From positions 124,001 to 188,000 of the forward strand of contig MLAV02000009.1 in the NCBI GenBank assembly GCA_001870995.2: DNA of 64,000 nucleotides, given 5' to 3'. Of the stretch, positions 35,033-43,346 are shown one piece after another (position 1 is the first letter of the stretch; each line of letters opens with the position of its first letter). The notes beneath the pieces were generated by a model. That model was given only the letters and a program-made list of their open reading frames with translations. It made no database searches and had not been told where the DNA came from. This stretch comes from Chitinophaga sp. CB10 (lineage in GTDB: Bacteria; Bacteroidota; Bacteroidia; Chitinophagales; Chitinophagaceae). The position numbers and the translations under genes are program-made.

Positions 35033-36142
35033 ATGAAATCAATATTCCTCACGTTACTCCTTTCCGGCGCTGCAGCCGCCTATGCGCAGGACAGCAGCCT
35101 GGTCAACGGAAAACTGAACGCCGCTACCAGCGTCAAGAATCAACAGGCTACCGGTACCTGCTGGTGCTTCGCCACTACTTCCCTGATCGAGTCGGAGTGT
35201 ATCCGCAAGGGGGAGCCCACTCCTGACATCTCCGAGATGTTTACCGTTAGGAACATCTACATCGAAAAAGCAAAGAATTATATACTCCGCCAGGGCTTCG
35301 CCCGGTTTGATGAAGGCGGCCTGGGGCATGATGTGATCCAGTCCATCGCCAAATACGGCGCAGTGCCTGAAAGCGCCTACACCGGTCTAATCAATGGCGT
35401 CACCGCCTTCAACCACGGCAAAATGGTGAAGGAGCTGAAGGCCTACCTGGATTCAGCATTGAAGAAACGCCGTCCTGTAGAGGATAACTGGCTGGACAGC
35501 ACCATCGTGATCCTGGATAAATACATGGGCGCGCCGCCGGCTTCGTTTGAGTATAACGGTAAAACCTATACGCCGCAGACATTCGCGAAGGACGTACTGA
35601 AATTTGATCCTGATGATTATGTAGGGTTGACTTCCTTTACCCACCATCCGTTTGACCAGCGTTTTGTGCTGGAAGTGCCGGACAACTTCAGCAACGGCAG
35701 CTACTATAACGTGCCGCTGAACGAGCTGGTGGAAACCTGCAAAACTGCCGTAAGGAAGGGCTATACCGTAGCCTGGGATGCGGATGTATCCAACAAGGGA
35801 TGGGCAATGGGCCGCGGCTATGCGCTGGTGCCTGCCGTGGACTCCCTGATGCGCGCCAAACCGGTTAACCCTGACCAGGAAGAAACGCCGGTAACCCAGG
35901 AGTCGCGTCAACGGCTATTCGAAGAGCTGGTGACGGAAGATGATCACCTGATGCATATCACCGGTATAGGACAAAGCCCCAAAGGCAAGACCTTTTTTGT
36001 GGTGAAAAACTCCTGGGGGCAGGCAGGGCCGTATCATGGTTACCTGAATGTTTCCGAGGCTTATTTTGCCAATAATACGATTTCGGTGGTGATACCTAAA
36101 GCGGCGCTGGATAAGTCCCTGAAGGCACGCGTGAGTAAGTAG
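35033..36142 (+). CDS. Secreted C1 papain-like cysteine peptidase (bleomycin-hydrolase/PepC type)
   Basis: A 369-residue exported protease with a signal peptide (cut near YAQD, residue 20). The papain catalytic triad is present: Cys43 in GTCWCFATTS, the His in HLMHITGIG and the Asn in VVKNSWG. The order and the LMHI context match the C1B aminopeptidase C group, but it is shorter than the cytosolic enzymes (about 450 residues) and carries an export signal. It probably acts in the periplasm or outside the cell on peptides. Confidence 0.88.
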   Translation: MKSIFLTLLLSGAAAAYAQDSSLVNGKLNAATSVKNQQATGTCWCFATTSLIESECIRKGEPTPDISEMFTVRNIYIEKAKNYILRQGFARFDEGGLGHDVIQSIAKYGAVPESAYTGLINGVTAFNHGKMVKELKAYLDSALKKRRPVEDNWLDSTIVILDKYMGAPPASFEYNGKTYTPQTFAKDVLKFDPDDYVGLTSFTHHPFDQRFVLEVPDNFSNGSYYNVPLNELVETCKTAVRKGYTVAWDADVSNKGWAMGRGYALVPAVDSLMRAKPVNPDQEETPVTQESRQRLFEELVTEDDHLMHITGIGQSPKGKTFFVVKNSWGQAGPYHGYLNVSEAYFANNTISVVIPKAALDKSLKARVSK

Positions 36143-36201
36143 AAATATCCATCATTTTTGATACGCCGCCGGGTATTTTCGACTGCCGGCAATGTTGTGT
36201 A

Positions 36202-36238
36202 AAGCCGTGCGCCTGCCGGCGCGCGGCTTGTATTTTTT
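36202..36238 (+). terminator. Terminator after the C1 peptidase gene
   Basis: An 11 bp stem (AAGCCGTGCGC / GCGCGCGGCTT, one T-G pair) with a T-rich tail. Confidence 0.75.
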
Positions 36239-36278
36239 ACAAGCAGCTGCAGCAGTGAATATCGTGTGCCCCTAACCG

Positions 36279-36563
36279 TTAGTGCAGGATGAGAAAGTCT
36301 TTAAGATGTTGCACTTCTCCCGGTACCACTTCCATTTCCCGGACTTCTGCGGGTCTTGGACCTTTGCGGCACCACTCTAAAAAGGTTTCCATTACTTCTG
36401 CAGTAGCTTCTGCGACAATAGTGACGCTTCCATCGGATAAGTTTCTGACGCTACCCTGCACGCCCAGCAAATCGGCGACATGTTTAGCATTAGCGCGGTA
36501 GCCTACTCCCTGTACAAGACCTTTTACGACGATCTTATTATGTACAATTGAATTTGTTGCCAT
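36279..36563 (-). CDS. acyP: Acylphosphatase
   Basis: A 94-residue enzyme that hydrolyses acyl phosphates such as carbamoyl phosphate in the cytoplasm. The phosphate-binding loop GLVQGVGYR with the catalytic Arg, and the SVRNLSDGSV strand with the catalytic Asn, are intact. The inner Met (MATNSIVHN) fits the family length; the longer frame adds 17 residues of no recognisable type. It is monocistronic. Confidence 0.95.
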   Translation of the reverse strand: MATNSIVHNKIVVKGLVQGVGYRANAKHVADLLGVQGSVRNLSDGSVTIVAEATAEVMETFLEWCRKGPRPAEVREMEVVPGEVQHLKDFLILH

Positions 36564-37281
36564 GGCAATAAAATAGGAAATAAAGTTACTAGCAAGAATC
36601 AACCAACAGGGCAAATTTTTAAACCCTCACATACTGTATGGTTACTGCAGTTTATGGGGAACAAGTATCACCTCTATGGCCTTTTGAGACTTTTTTCGCA
36701 ATGTTAAAATCTAATAAGCGGAATTATGGTTGACAATATTTCCTCTAATTTAAGTCTAAATACAATAGGTCTCAAAAGAATTCCGGCTAATATGGTTTGA
36801 AAAATGGTTAATGGGGTAGCAAGTACTGGTTACATTGAGGTTGGGGTAAAACAAACATGGATGAACAATGGACTCAAAAGTCGGCTTTGCAAATAATTTT
36901 ATACGGTCGCGAAACGCCGCTGCTACAGCGCGTTCCACGCTACCAGCCCTCCTGGAACACCTGTCCCTACCGCGGCCATAGGCCCACGGCATGCCCCGCG
37001 CGCACTCCGCTCCGGGGACGTAACCCCGCCACGCCGCCGCCTTAAATCTCTCCCCTCCCCCCTAACCAAACACCACCACGCGCCGCTGTTTCCGGATCAC
37101 GTAAACTATCCGTACACGACGCCCCCGCACCGCAGCACTTACGCGCTACAGGGCACATCTTGCAACACCACATCTCGCAACGCCACGCCTTGCAAATCCC
37201 GACTTTCCAGGCCATCGGAAACGTAGGCTGCCATAATATTTACAGGGCAGTAAAAAAGATAACGGAGGCTAACGGCAACGG
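36564..37281. other. 718-bp intergenic region with a C-rich anomalous half
   Basis: No supported gene. The left part (to about 36880) is A/T-rich. From about 36900 to 37260 the plus strand is strongly C-rich and poor in T, unlike any neighbour. It contains a short degenerate tandem repeat but no RNA fold that I could identify. Short frames here lack starts or family resemblance. Confidence 0.6.
37159..37203 (+). repeat. Degenerate 15-nt tandem repeat, three units
   Basis: CTTGCAACACCACAT, CTCGCAACGCCACGC and CTTGCAAATCCCGAC follow one another. They would encode Leu-Ala-x-Pro-x in one frame, but that frame has no start codon. Confidence 0.5.
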
Positions 37282-37878
37282 CTATGCGGCATAATGGAAC
37301 AGAGAGCCTACCATATGCTCAATATCGCCAAAAACAAAATCGCGTACGCGCTCATATTTCCCTCCCGAAGCAGGACGGCGGAGTACACTGAAACAATGGC
37401 AATCAAAACTACGCACAAACATCTGCTGGGAAAGCTGGGGCAAAAACCGGTTTAAACCCGGATGCTGAATACGGCCCGCTACCATAATGTGCGGACGATA
37501 ATCCTGCTGAGGCAGTTCGAAACGCTGCAATAACGCACGCTGCAAACCTACCAGTGGCTTTACATTCGCCACATTCACGAAAATACTGCTCCTTCCATCC
37601 TCATGCTGACAGCTGTCAATCCGGGATGTGTACACCGCAAACCCGGCCTGCTCCTTTGCGATGCTCTCCAGGGTTTCCATAAACACCTCCTGGAAACGCT
37701 CCGGGAAAACCGAACGAAACAGCGGGATCTGTACGGAGGAATTCACCATCGCTTCATCCCCTATCTCCCTCCCGATAAACTGCCGGATGCGCACAATATC
37801 CTTCGATACCAGCACATCAGGATTCACTACCACCAGGTAATCAAATAACGCTTCTGCATTTTCAATACTCGTATTCAT
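37282..37878 (-). CDS. 2H-phosphoesterase-fold protein with degenerate catalytic motifs
   Basis: A 198-residue protein that aligns over its length with the Bacteroidota 2'-5' RNA ligase/2H phosphoesterase group: a first strand motif near SSVQIPLFRSVFPE, the middle FVNVANVKPLVGLQRALL, then YRPHIMVAGRI and the closing KYERVRDFVF. Active members need two HxTx motifs. Here the first reads QIPL (no His) and the second HIMV (His kept, Thr lost), so catalysis is doubtful and an RNA- or nucleotide-binding role is possible. It is monocistronic and lies next to the C-rich gap. Confidence 0.65.
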   Translation of the reverse strand: MNTSIENAEALFDYLVVVNPDVLVSKDIVRIRQFIGREIGDEAMVNSSVQIPLFRSVFPERFQEVFMETLESIAKEQAGFAVYTSRIDSCQHEDGRSSIFVNVANVKPLVGLQRALLQRFELPQQDYRPHIMVAGRIQHPGLNRFLPQLSQQMFVRSFDCHCFSVLRRPASGGKYERVRDFVFGDIEHMVGSLFHYAA

Positions 37879-37970
37879 AACAGTTCCTTTTAAATCTGTT
37901 TGTTAGAATGACAATACGAATATACAATCTTTATTTTGATTTACTAATTTTTTTAGCATTTTTTACTAAA

Positions 37971-38003
37971 AAAATACGCAGCCATATGTAAGCTGCGTAT
38001 TTT
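37971..38003 (-). terminator. Terminator after the GlmU-like/tpiA operon
   Basis: A perfect 12 bp stem (AAAATACGCAGC / GCTGCGTATTTT) with a 9-base loop and a T run on the minus strand. Confidence 0.85.
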
Positions 38004-38019
38004 CAATTTATTAGCACCA

Positions 38020-38781
38020 TTAAGGCAGTTTGCTGATAATAGCCGTGAAATCCGCCGCCACCAGGGATGCGCCGCCAATCAGGCCGCCGTCCACATCCGG
38101 GCAGGCAAACAGCTCCGCCGCATTACCCGGCTTGGCGCTGCCACCATACAAGATAGACATACGCAACGCCGCCTCACGGCCGTACTTCGCCGCAATCTGC
38201 GAACGGATATAAGCATGCATATCCTGCGCCTGCTGCGCGCTGGCCGTTAAACCGGTACCAATCGCCCAGATCGGCTCATAGGCAATCACCACATTTTTCA
38301 GTTGCTCTTCCGTCAGGTGATACAGGCTCTCTTCCAGCTGCTTAGCCACATACGCATTCTGCGTTTCGGCCTGGCGCACCGCCAGCGGCTCGCCGCAGCA
38401 GAAAATTGGCTTCAGGCCGTAAGCCAGCGCCTGGTCCACCTTTTTAGCCAGCATCTCATTGCTCTCACCGAAATACTCCCTTCTCTCGGAATGGCCCAGG
38501 ATCACATAATCCACACCAATTGACTGCAACATCTCCGCAGATACCTCGCCGGTATAAGCGCCTGATTTCTCGCTGTAGCAGTTCTGCGCACCTGTGAAAA
38601 AGCCGGGATAATTCTTCAGTAAAGCCTTGGCTTTTGTCAGGTAAGGAAACGGAGTGGAAATCACTACTTCCTGGCCTTCCGCCAGCTTCAGGCCTGCCGC
38701 CAGCATATCGTTGATCAGTTGTTCGCCCTGTGCCAGCGTGAGGTTCATCTTCCAGTTCGCTGCAACAATTTTTTTTCTCAT
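38020..38781 (-). CDS. tpiA: Triosephosphate isomerase
   Basis: A 253-residue glycolytic enzyme interconverting dihydroxyacetone phosphate and glyceraldehyde 3-phosphate. The catalytic Lys (AANWKMN), the His (GHSERREYFGE) and the Glu in AYEPIWAIGTG are all present, and the phosphate-binding GGS motif (LYGGSAKPGN) follows. It lies 22 bp after the GlmU-like gene, probably as the second gene of that unit. Confidence 0.97.
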   Translation of the reverse strand: MRKKIVAANWKMNLTLAQGEQLINDMLAAGLKLAEGQEVVISTPFPYLTKAKALLKNYPGFFTGAQNCYSEKSGAYTGEVSAEMLQSIGVDYVILGHSERREYFGESNEMLAKKVDQALAYGLKPIFCCGEPLAVRQAETQNAYVAKQLEESLYHLTEEQLKNVVIAYEPIWAIGTGLTASAQQAQDMHAYIRSQIAAKYGREAALRMSILYGGSAKPGNAAELFACPDVDGGLIGGASLVAADFTAIISKLP

Positions 38782-38803
38782 AATATAATTGTGGTATTAA
38801 GTT

Positions 38804-39985
38804 TTAAAGTTCTCCCGGTTCGGTACGGGCGTGTAAACCCGCCAGTATAGCGGTATCCGCCGGATCCATGTCCCGCCCTTTCAGCTTCATCCAGGCCGCG
38901 GCATCTTTCAGCGCTTCCTCCTTCCGGTAGCGCGACACGGTATCCCCCTGCGCCCAACTGAAGGACGGCAGGAACTTCGGCGGCATCACCCCGCCGAAAA
39001 TATTGCAGGATACGCCTACCACGGTACCGGTGTTCAGGTTGGTGCCTATGCCGGTGCGACTATAATCGCCCATCAGCACGCCGCATTTCAGTCCTGCCGG
39101 CTCCGCCTCATGCTTCGCCTCCATCCACACGCGCACCGTGGATGCGTTGTTCTTCATGTTACTGCAATTGGTGCCGCCGCCCAGGTTGCACCACTCGCCA
39201 ATCACGGCATCGCCTAAATATCCGTCGTGGGATTTATTGGAATACCCGAACATCACCACATTCTTGATCTCCCCGCCGCCGATGCAATAAGGCCCCAGCG
39301 TAGTAGCGCCGTAAATCTTACTGCCCATCTTCAGCACGGCCCGCTCGCCCATGGCAAACGGCCCCCGTACCAGGCTGCCTTCCATCACCACGGCGTCTTT
39401 ACCGATGTAGATCGGCCCGGCAGCGGCGTTTAACACGCTGCACTGCACGCTGGCGCCGGGTTCTATGAACACCTGGCCGGGATTGATCACCTGGTTCCCT
39501 TCCGGCAACGGCTCGGACACGCGGCCCGCCGTCAACAGCCGGAAATCCTCCCGGATCGCCTGGTCGTTGAGCGCAAAAATATCCCAGGGTTTATGAATTC
39601 CCAATACCCTGCCCGTATAATTTTTCCGGGCGTTCGCCGGCAACAGGTGCACCTCCCTGCCCCGGATCACCTTCGCTATCAGGTGATTTTCGTGGTACAG
39701 CTCCTCCTCCGGCTGCAAGGCATGGATGGCGGCCACCAGCTGCTCGTCCGGCAGCAAATGCCCGCTGATCAAAATGTTGATGGTATCTGAAGTCCCCTGT
39801 TGCAAGGGATACTTTTCCTGCAGATGCTGTACGGTGAAATGACTAATTCCTGCACCCAGCCACTTTTCCCACTTCTCCTGAATGGTCAGCATCCCTACGC
39901 GGCAGGCTGCAATGGGTCTGGTATGTGTAAAGGGGAATAACAAATCACGTACGGGCGTGTCAAATAGTATGTAATTACGCTCCAT
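38804..39985 (-). CDS. GlmU-family putative sugar nucleotidyltransferase
   Basis: A 393-residue protein. The N-terminal half starts with ILFDTPVRDLLFPFTHTRPIAACRVG, the hallmark of a Bacteroidota GlmU-like family, and lacks the usual GxGTRM nucleotide loop. The C-terminal half (about 180-350) is a left-handed beta-helix of hexapeptide repeats like the GlmU acetyltransferase domain, with typical INPGQVFIEPGASV and GEWCNLGGGTNCS turns. Substrates are unproven; a role in nucleotide-sugar supply is inferred. It is the first gene before tpiA. Confidence 0.85.
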   Translation of the reverse strand: MERNYILFDTPVRDLLFPFTHTRPIAACRVGMLTIQEKWEKWLGAGISHFTVQHLQEKYPLQQGTSDTINILISGHLLPDEQLVAAIHALQPEEELYHENHLIAKVIRGREVHLLPANARKNYTGRVLGIHKPWDIFALNDQAIREDFRLLTAGRVSEPLPEGNQVINPGQVFIEPGASVQCSVLNAAAGPIYIGKDAVVMEGSLVRGPFAMGERAVLKMGSKIYGATTLGPYCIGGGEIKNVVMFGYSNKSHDGYLGDAVIGEWCNLGGGTNCSNMKNNASTVRVWMEAKHEAEPAGLKCGVLMGDYSRTGIGTNLNTGTVVGVSCNIFGGVMPPKFLPSFSWAQGDTVSRYRKEEALKDAAAWMKLKGRDMDPADTAILAGLHARTEPGEL

Positions 39986-40002
39986 AGGGGCTAAAAATAG
40001 AA

Positions 40003-40028
40003 AATCCCATCGATTAACCGATGGGATT
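40003..40028 (-). terminator. Terminator after rpmE2
   Basis: A perfect 10 bp stem (AATCCCATCG / CGATGGGATT) with a 6-base loop, located between L31 and the GlmU-like gene. Confidence 0.75.
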
Positions 40029-40054
40029 CTCTGAAAAAATATTTTCGAAAACTA

Positions 40055-40306
40055 CTAAGCTTTCTTAGCGTAGCGTTTGTTGAATTTATCGATACGTCCG
40101 GCAGTATCCACCAATACATTCTTACCGGTGTAGAAAGGGTGAGAAGTATTGGAAATTTCCAACTTAATCAACGGATATTCGTTACCGTCTTCCCATTGAG
40201 CAGTTTCTTTGGTAGGAGCGGTAGAACGGCTTAAAAAGCTAACACCGTTTGACATATCTTTAAATATCACAAATCTGTAACTTTCTGGATGGATTCCCTG
40301 TTTCAT
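40055..40306 (-). CDS. rpmE2: 50S ribosomal protein L31 type B
   Basis: An 83-residue large-subunit protein. It begins MKQGIHPESYRFVIFKD and contains SNTSHPFYTG, both typical of L31. It has no zinc-binding cysteines, so it is the zinc-independent type B form. Its own strong promoter and terminator make it monocistronic. Confidence 0.97.
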   Translation of the reverse strand: MKQGIHPESYRFVIFKDMSNGVSFLSRSTAPTKETAQWEDGNEYPLIKLEISNTSHPFYTGKNVLVDTAGRIDKFNKRYAKKA

Positions 40307-40331
40307 ATCAAAATTTTGTAAATACAGAGTG

Positions 40332-40363
40332 CAAAGGTATATCTTTTTTCTTAAACACTCAAA
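40332..40363 (-). promoter_or_regulatory. Promoter for rpmE2
   Basis: On the minus strand, TTTG (40360-40363), a 20 bp spacer and TACCTTTG (40332-40339) match the consensus exactly, 25 bp before the ATG. Confidence 0.75.
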
Positions 40364-40379
40364 GATAATTCAAAAAAAA

Positions 40380-40871
40380 TCAGGATTTCATGTTGATATA
40401 CTGTAAAGGAATACCCAGGTTGGCGTTCCTTGCCAGTGCTATAACTTCCTGTAAATCATCGATTTTTTTACCGGTAACGCGTACAATGTCGTCCATTATG
40501 GCAGCCTGTACCTTTAAGCCGGAATCTTTGATCAGTTTCACAATTTTTTTGGCGTCTTCCTGCTTGATTCCGTTTCTTACAGGAATTTCCTTTTTATAGA
40601 CTTTACCACTCTGATAAGCTTCCTTGCTCTGGTCGTAAATGGTAGCATCCAGTCCCTGACGCATGGAGCGACTAACCAGCACATCCAGCACCTGCCCCAG
40701 TTTCATATCACTTTCCACTTCCACCGTGAGCGAGAGCTCTTTCTTATTCAACTCTATATTGACATGTGAATCCTTGAAATCAAATCGATTGGTAATTTCC
40801 TTTTTTACAGTGTTTATGGCGTTATCCAGTGTCTGTAAATCAACTTTGCTAACAATATCAAAGGACGGCAT
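40380..40871 (-). CDS. yajQ: YajQ-family nucleotide-binding protein
   Basis: A 163-residue cytoplasmic protein from the inner Met (MPSFDIVSKVDLQTLDNAIN), the family's usual start. YajQ proteins have two ferredoxin-like domains and in some species bind cyclic di-GMP or tRNA/GTP. The C-terminal VTGKKIDDLQEVIALARN block is standard. A -7 match (TATATTTG on the minus strand, 40913-40920) lies upstream. Confidence 0.93.
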   Translation of the reverse strand: MPSFDIVSKVDLQTLDNAINTVKKEITNRFDFKDSHVNIELNKKELSLTVEVESDMKLGQVLDVLVSRSMRQGLDATIYDQSKEAYQSGKVYKKEIPVRNGIKQEDAKKIVKLIKDSGLKVQAAIMDDIVRVTGKKIDDLQEVIALARNANLGIPLQYINMKS

Positions 40872-40940
40872 AATTGACAAATTTAATTTTATAAGCGGCT
40901 TTCTTACAGCAGCAAATATAAACCTATTTGTCGTTTTACC

Positions 40941-41687
40941 CTAAATCCTTGATACAGACGCGCCTCCGGAGGTGGATTTGTTCACTACCGGCTCGCCTTT
41001 ATACCTTACCTGGCTGCCGCCGGAGCAACTGGCGTTCAGGGCCTTTGCTGCATTCACGGAAACGGATGATCCGCCGGATGCGCCTACGTTCACCTCTTCT
41101 GCGCGGAGGTCAGTAGCTTTTACATTGGCCGCGCCGGAAACCCCAAAGTCCGCGCTGGAAGCCGTACCGCTCAACGTCAGCTGCGTAGCGCCGGAAAGGT
41201 TGATGTCCAGGCTTTTCACCGCTACGTTCAGTTTGGACTGCGTAGCGCCGCTCATGCCGATTTTCAGCTCATCGCCCTTGATCTGGTTCGTGGTTACAAT
41301 ACCGCTGGCGCCACTGGCTTCCAGCTCCGTCACCGCCCGGGCGGTCACATATATCGTAATGTCTTTTTTAGGTTCAATGCTGTAGCCTTTTTTGGTATGG
41401 ATATCCAGCCGGCCGCGGGAAACTTCCGTTTCAATGTACGGCAACAGGTTGTCTTCCGCATCCACCCGCACCTTCTCCTCGTTGCCGATGGTCAGCACCA
41501 CATGGTACACGCCCCCGGTGCTGATCTTTGAAAATCCTGCCGCAGCACGGTTTTCTGATTTTACATTTCCGCTGCCTTTGATACGCTCGTTAAAACTTTT
41601 ACCAGGGATAATGCTGAAGGCGGATAATGCCATGGCTGCCGCCAGTACCGGCACGATCATCAGGCTGTATAATGCTACTTTTTTCAT
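40941..41687 (-). CDS. Head GIN (DUF2807) domain envelope protein
   Basis: A 248-residue exported protein with a signal peptide (residues about 1-26). The body is a beta-solenoid of the DUF2807 type, starting with FSKISTGGVYHVVLTIGNEEKVRVDAEDNLL and continuing as short repeats rich in Ser, Gly, Ala and Val (GASGSSV, SGGSQV). These proteins are usually found in sigma/anti-sigma operons of Bacteroidota and are thought to be adhesive or envelope-stress products. It is the last gene of the ECF sigma operon, 35 bp after the DUF4097-like gene. Confidence 0.85.
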   Translation of the reverse strand: MKKVALYSLMIVPVLAAAMALSAFSIIPGKSFNERIKGSGNVKSENRAAAGFSKISTGGVYHVVLTIGNEEKVRVDAEDNLLPYIETEVSRGRLDIHTKKGYSIEPKKDITIYVTARAVTELEASGASGIVTTNQIKGDELKIGMSGATQSKLNVAVKSLDINLSGATQLTLSGTASSADFGVSGAANVKATDLRAEEVNVGASGGSSVSVNAAKALNASCSGGSQVRYKGEPVVNKSTSGGASVSRI

Positions 41688-41722
41688 GACGTTTTTTATA
41701 AAGCTGTTAGGTAAAATGAGGG

Positions 41723-42805
41723 TTATTCTGCTATTATTTTTACATCGCTGTTGGAGCCTGTTATGCGCAGTACGGGCGACTGCTCACCTGCTCCGCCGGC
41801 CAGCGCCGTATAGGTGGATGACACGCCGTTTTTCACTGACTGTACATTCTTCACATCCAGGCCGCTGACTTTTATATCGCCGTAAGCCATTTTCACATCA
41901 AGCTGCACGGCCGCCCTGCGGGACATCACCAGCTTCGCGTTGCCATATGCCAACTTCACTTCTCCTCCTTTGAACGCAGCAGTCACCTGCTCTACTTTCA
42001 GATCGCCGTAAGTGAGCTTTGCCTCCACACGATCGTCCAGGGCGCCGATGGTAAAATCGGAATAGGTGCCTTTGGCCTGTAAACTGCCCACGCGTTTGGC
42101 TTTGTAATTATCGTAGGTCGCCCGGATGTCCGCCGTGCCGGTTCTTTCTACTTCTATATTGCTGTAGGTGGATGCCGCCGTCAGCGCTTTTACATTACCT
42201 ACTTTCACATCGGAGTAATTGCTGTTCATTTTTACATTGCCGGCGCTGCCTATTTTGCCCTTGCCGCAGTAGTTGACGTGCAGCTGCAGGTTTTCCGCGT
42301 CGCGGATATCAAAGTTGCAGTAGTTAAGGCTCATGCTGGCAGGGAATGTCAGCTTTTCTGCCGTCAGCACATCGCCGAAATTATTTTCCACGTACGCTTG
42401 TGAAAGGGACTGCGGTACATATACTTCATAGTCTATGTTCACATAATCCTTTGAATTTTTTCCGCCCCCGAAGGAAAACCATCTGCTGCCGGAGCGCGGG
42501 TTGTAATCGGTAGCCAGCGTAACATTGTTGCTGCTGCCCTGACTGTTAATATTTACAGCCGATACAATATCCTGTGCTTCTGCGTCGTTTTTACCAAAAC
42601 CTGTGATCGTTATCGTTGCTTTGATCTCGTTTTTGTTCCAGGTGTGAATAATAACCTGTCCGTACTTGTTGGTTAATTTGAATTGTGCGCCGGACGAAAC
42701 TTTGAATTCTTTTACTTCTGTTCTCTTAAAAGATACTTCCCCACGATTTGCCAGTGCGAGCAAGGGAAGGAAGAGGCATAACAGGAAACTAAATTTTCTC
42801 TTCAT
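41723..42805 (-). CDS. DUF4097-like exported beta-solenoid protein
   Basis: A 360-residue exported protein with a signal peptide (about 1-19). From residue 40 on it is a ladder of short beta strands with the recurring motif Y-(G/S)-D/N-x-K (TYSDFTIG, LTYGDLKVEQ, LAYGNAKLVM, MAYGDIKVSG) spaced about 19-22 residues, expected to form a right-handed beta-helix or similar solenoid. Its start overlaps the anti-sigma gene by 17 bp, so translation is coupled. Its function in the sigma regulon is not known. Confidence 0.75.
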   Translation of the reverse strand: MKRKFSFLLCLFLPLLALANRGEVSFKRTEVKEFKVSSGAQFKLTNKYGQVIIHTWNKNEIKATITITGFGKNDAEAQDIVSAVNINSQGSSNNVTLATDYNPRSGSRWFSFGGGKNSKDYVNIDYEVYVPQSLSQAYVENNFGDVLTAEKLTFPASMSLNYCNFDIRDAENLQLHVNYCGKGKIGSAGNVKMNSNYSDVKVGNVKALTAASTYSNIEVERTGTADIRATYDNYKAKRVGSLQAKGTYSDFTIGALDDRVEAKLTYGDLKVEQVTAAFKGGEVKLAYGNAKLVMSRRAAVQLDVKMAYGDIKVSGLDVKNVQSVKNGVSSTYTALAGGAGEQSPVLRITGSNSDVKIIAE

Positions 42806-43346
42806 ATCGCTTTTTTAAATCTCCCGGGGTGGCGTGCTTAGCCTCGAGTTCCTCCAGGATTTTGTCAAGTAGATCCAATTTCAATTGATAATACCGGATA
42901 ATGGCCGCGCGGATTCTTTCATTGCCCGGGTTATTTTTCAGCTCTTTTTCGAGCATCTGGTAAGTATCGTTTTTCAGTTCCAGCTCGCGCATGGCGGCGC
43001 TGTCCAGGCCAATTTCAGCAGCCGGGTACGTCCGGATGGAATCCAGGCGGGCTTCAATCCTGGAGCTGTAATAAAACTGCGCTTCCTGCATTTCGGGTAA
43101 CATCAGGGCCAGGTCATTTTGCTGATGCTGTTTGTGCTTAATGAACAGGAACAGTATCCCTGCATTTATAATAAGTAGTGCTATCACGGCTGCTTTAAAC
43201 CAGTTTGACGACAGCATACTTACTACCCGGCCTTTTTTCTGTTGCCCCAACTCTTTCTCCAGCGCGTCCCATATCCTGGGTGAGGGTCCGGGCTGCTCAA
43301 ACGCTGCCCTGTTTTGTTGAATAAATTGTTCGAAATTGTCCGACAT
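42789..43346 (-). CDS. Putative anti-sigma factor (single-pass membrane protein)
   Basis: A 185-residue protein with a cytoplasmic N-terminus (about 1-50, including IWDALEKELGQ as the sigma-binding helix candidate), one membrane helix (about 50-69) and a helical exported tail with a coiled-coil pattern. No zinc-binding HCC motif is visible, so it belongs to the non-ZAS type. The ATG overlaps the sigma stop as TGATG, a tight coupling typical of sigma/anti-sigma pairs. The assignment rests on position and topology. Confidence 0.75.
   Translation of the reverse strand: MSDNFEQFIQQNRAAFEQPGPSPRIWDALEKELGQQKKGRVVSMLSSNWFKAAVIALLIINAGILFLFIKHKQHQQNDLALMLPEMQEAQFYYSSRIEARLDSIRTYPAAEIGLDSAAMRELELKNDTYQMLEKELKNNPGNERIRAAIIRYYQLKLDLLDKILEELEAKHATPGDLKKRYEEKI

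Noticed and set aside
36681..36778. 10-bp inverted repeat (36681-36690 with 36769-36778)
   Set aside because: The arms are 78 bp apart in an A/T-rich gap with no other support; likely chance.
37096..37227. Short frame through the 15-nt tandem repeat, encoding Leu-Ala-x-Pro-x units
   Set aside because: The frame follows an in-frame stop and has no start codon or ribosome-binding context.
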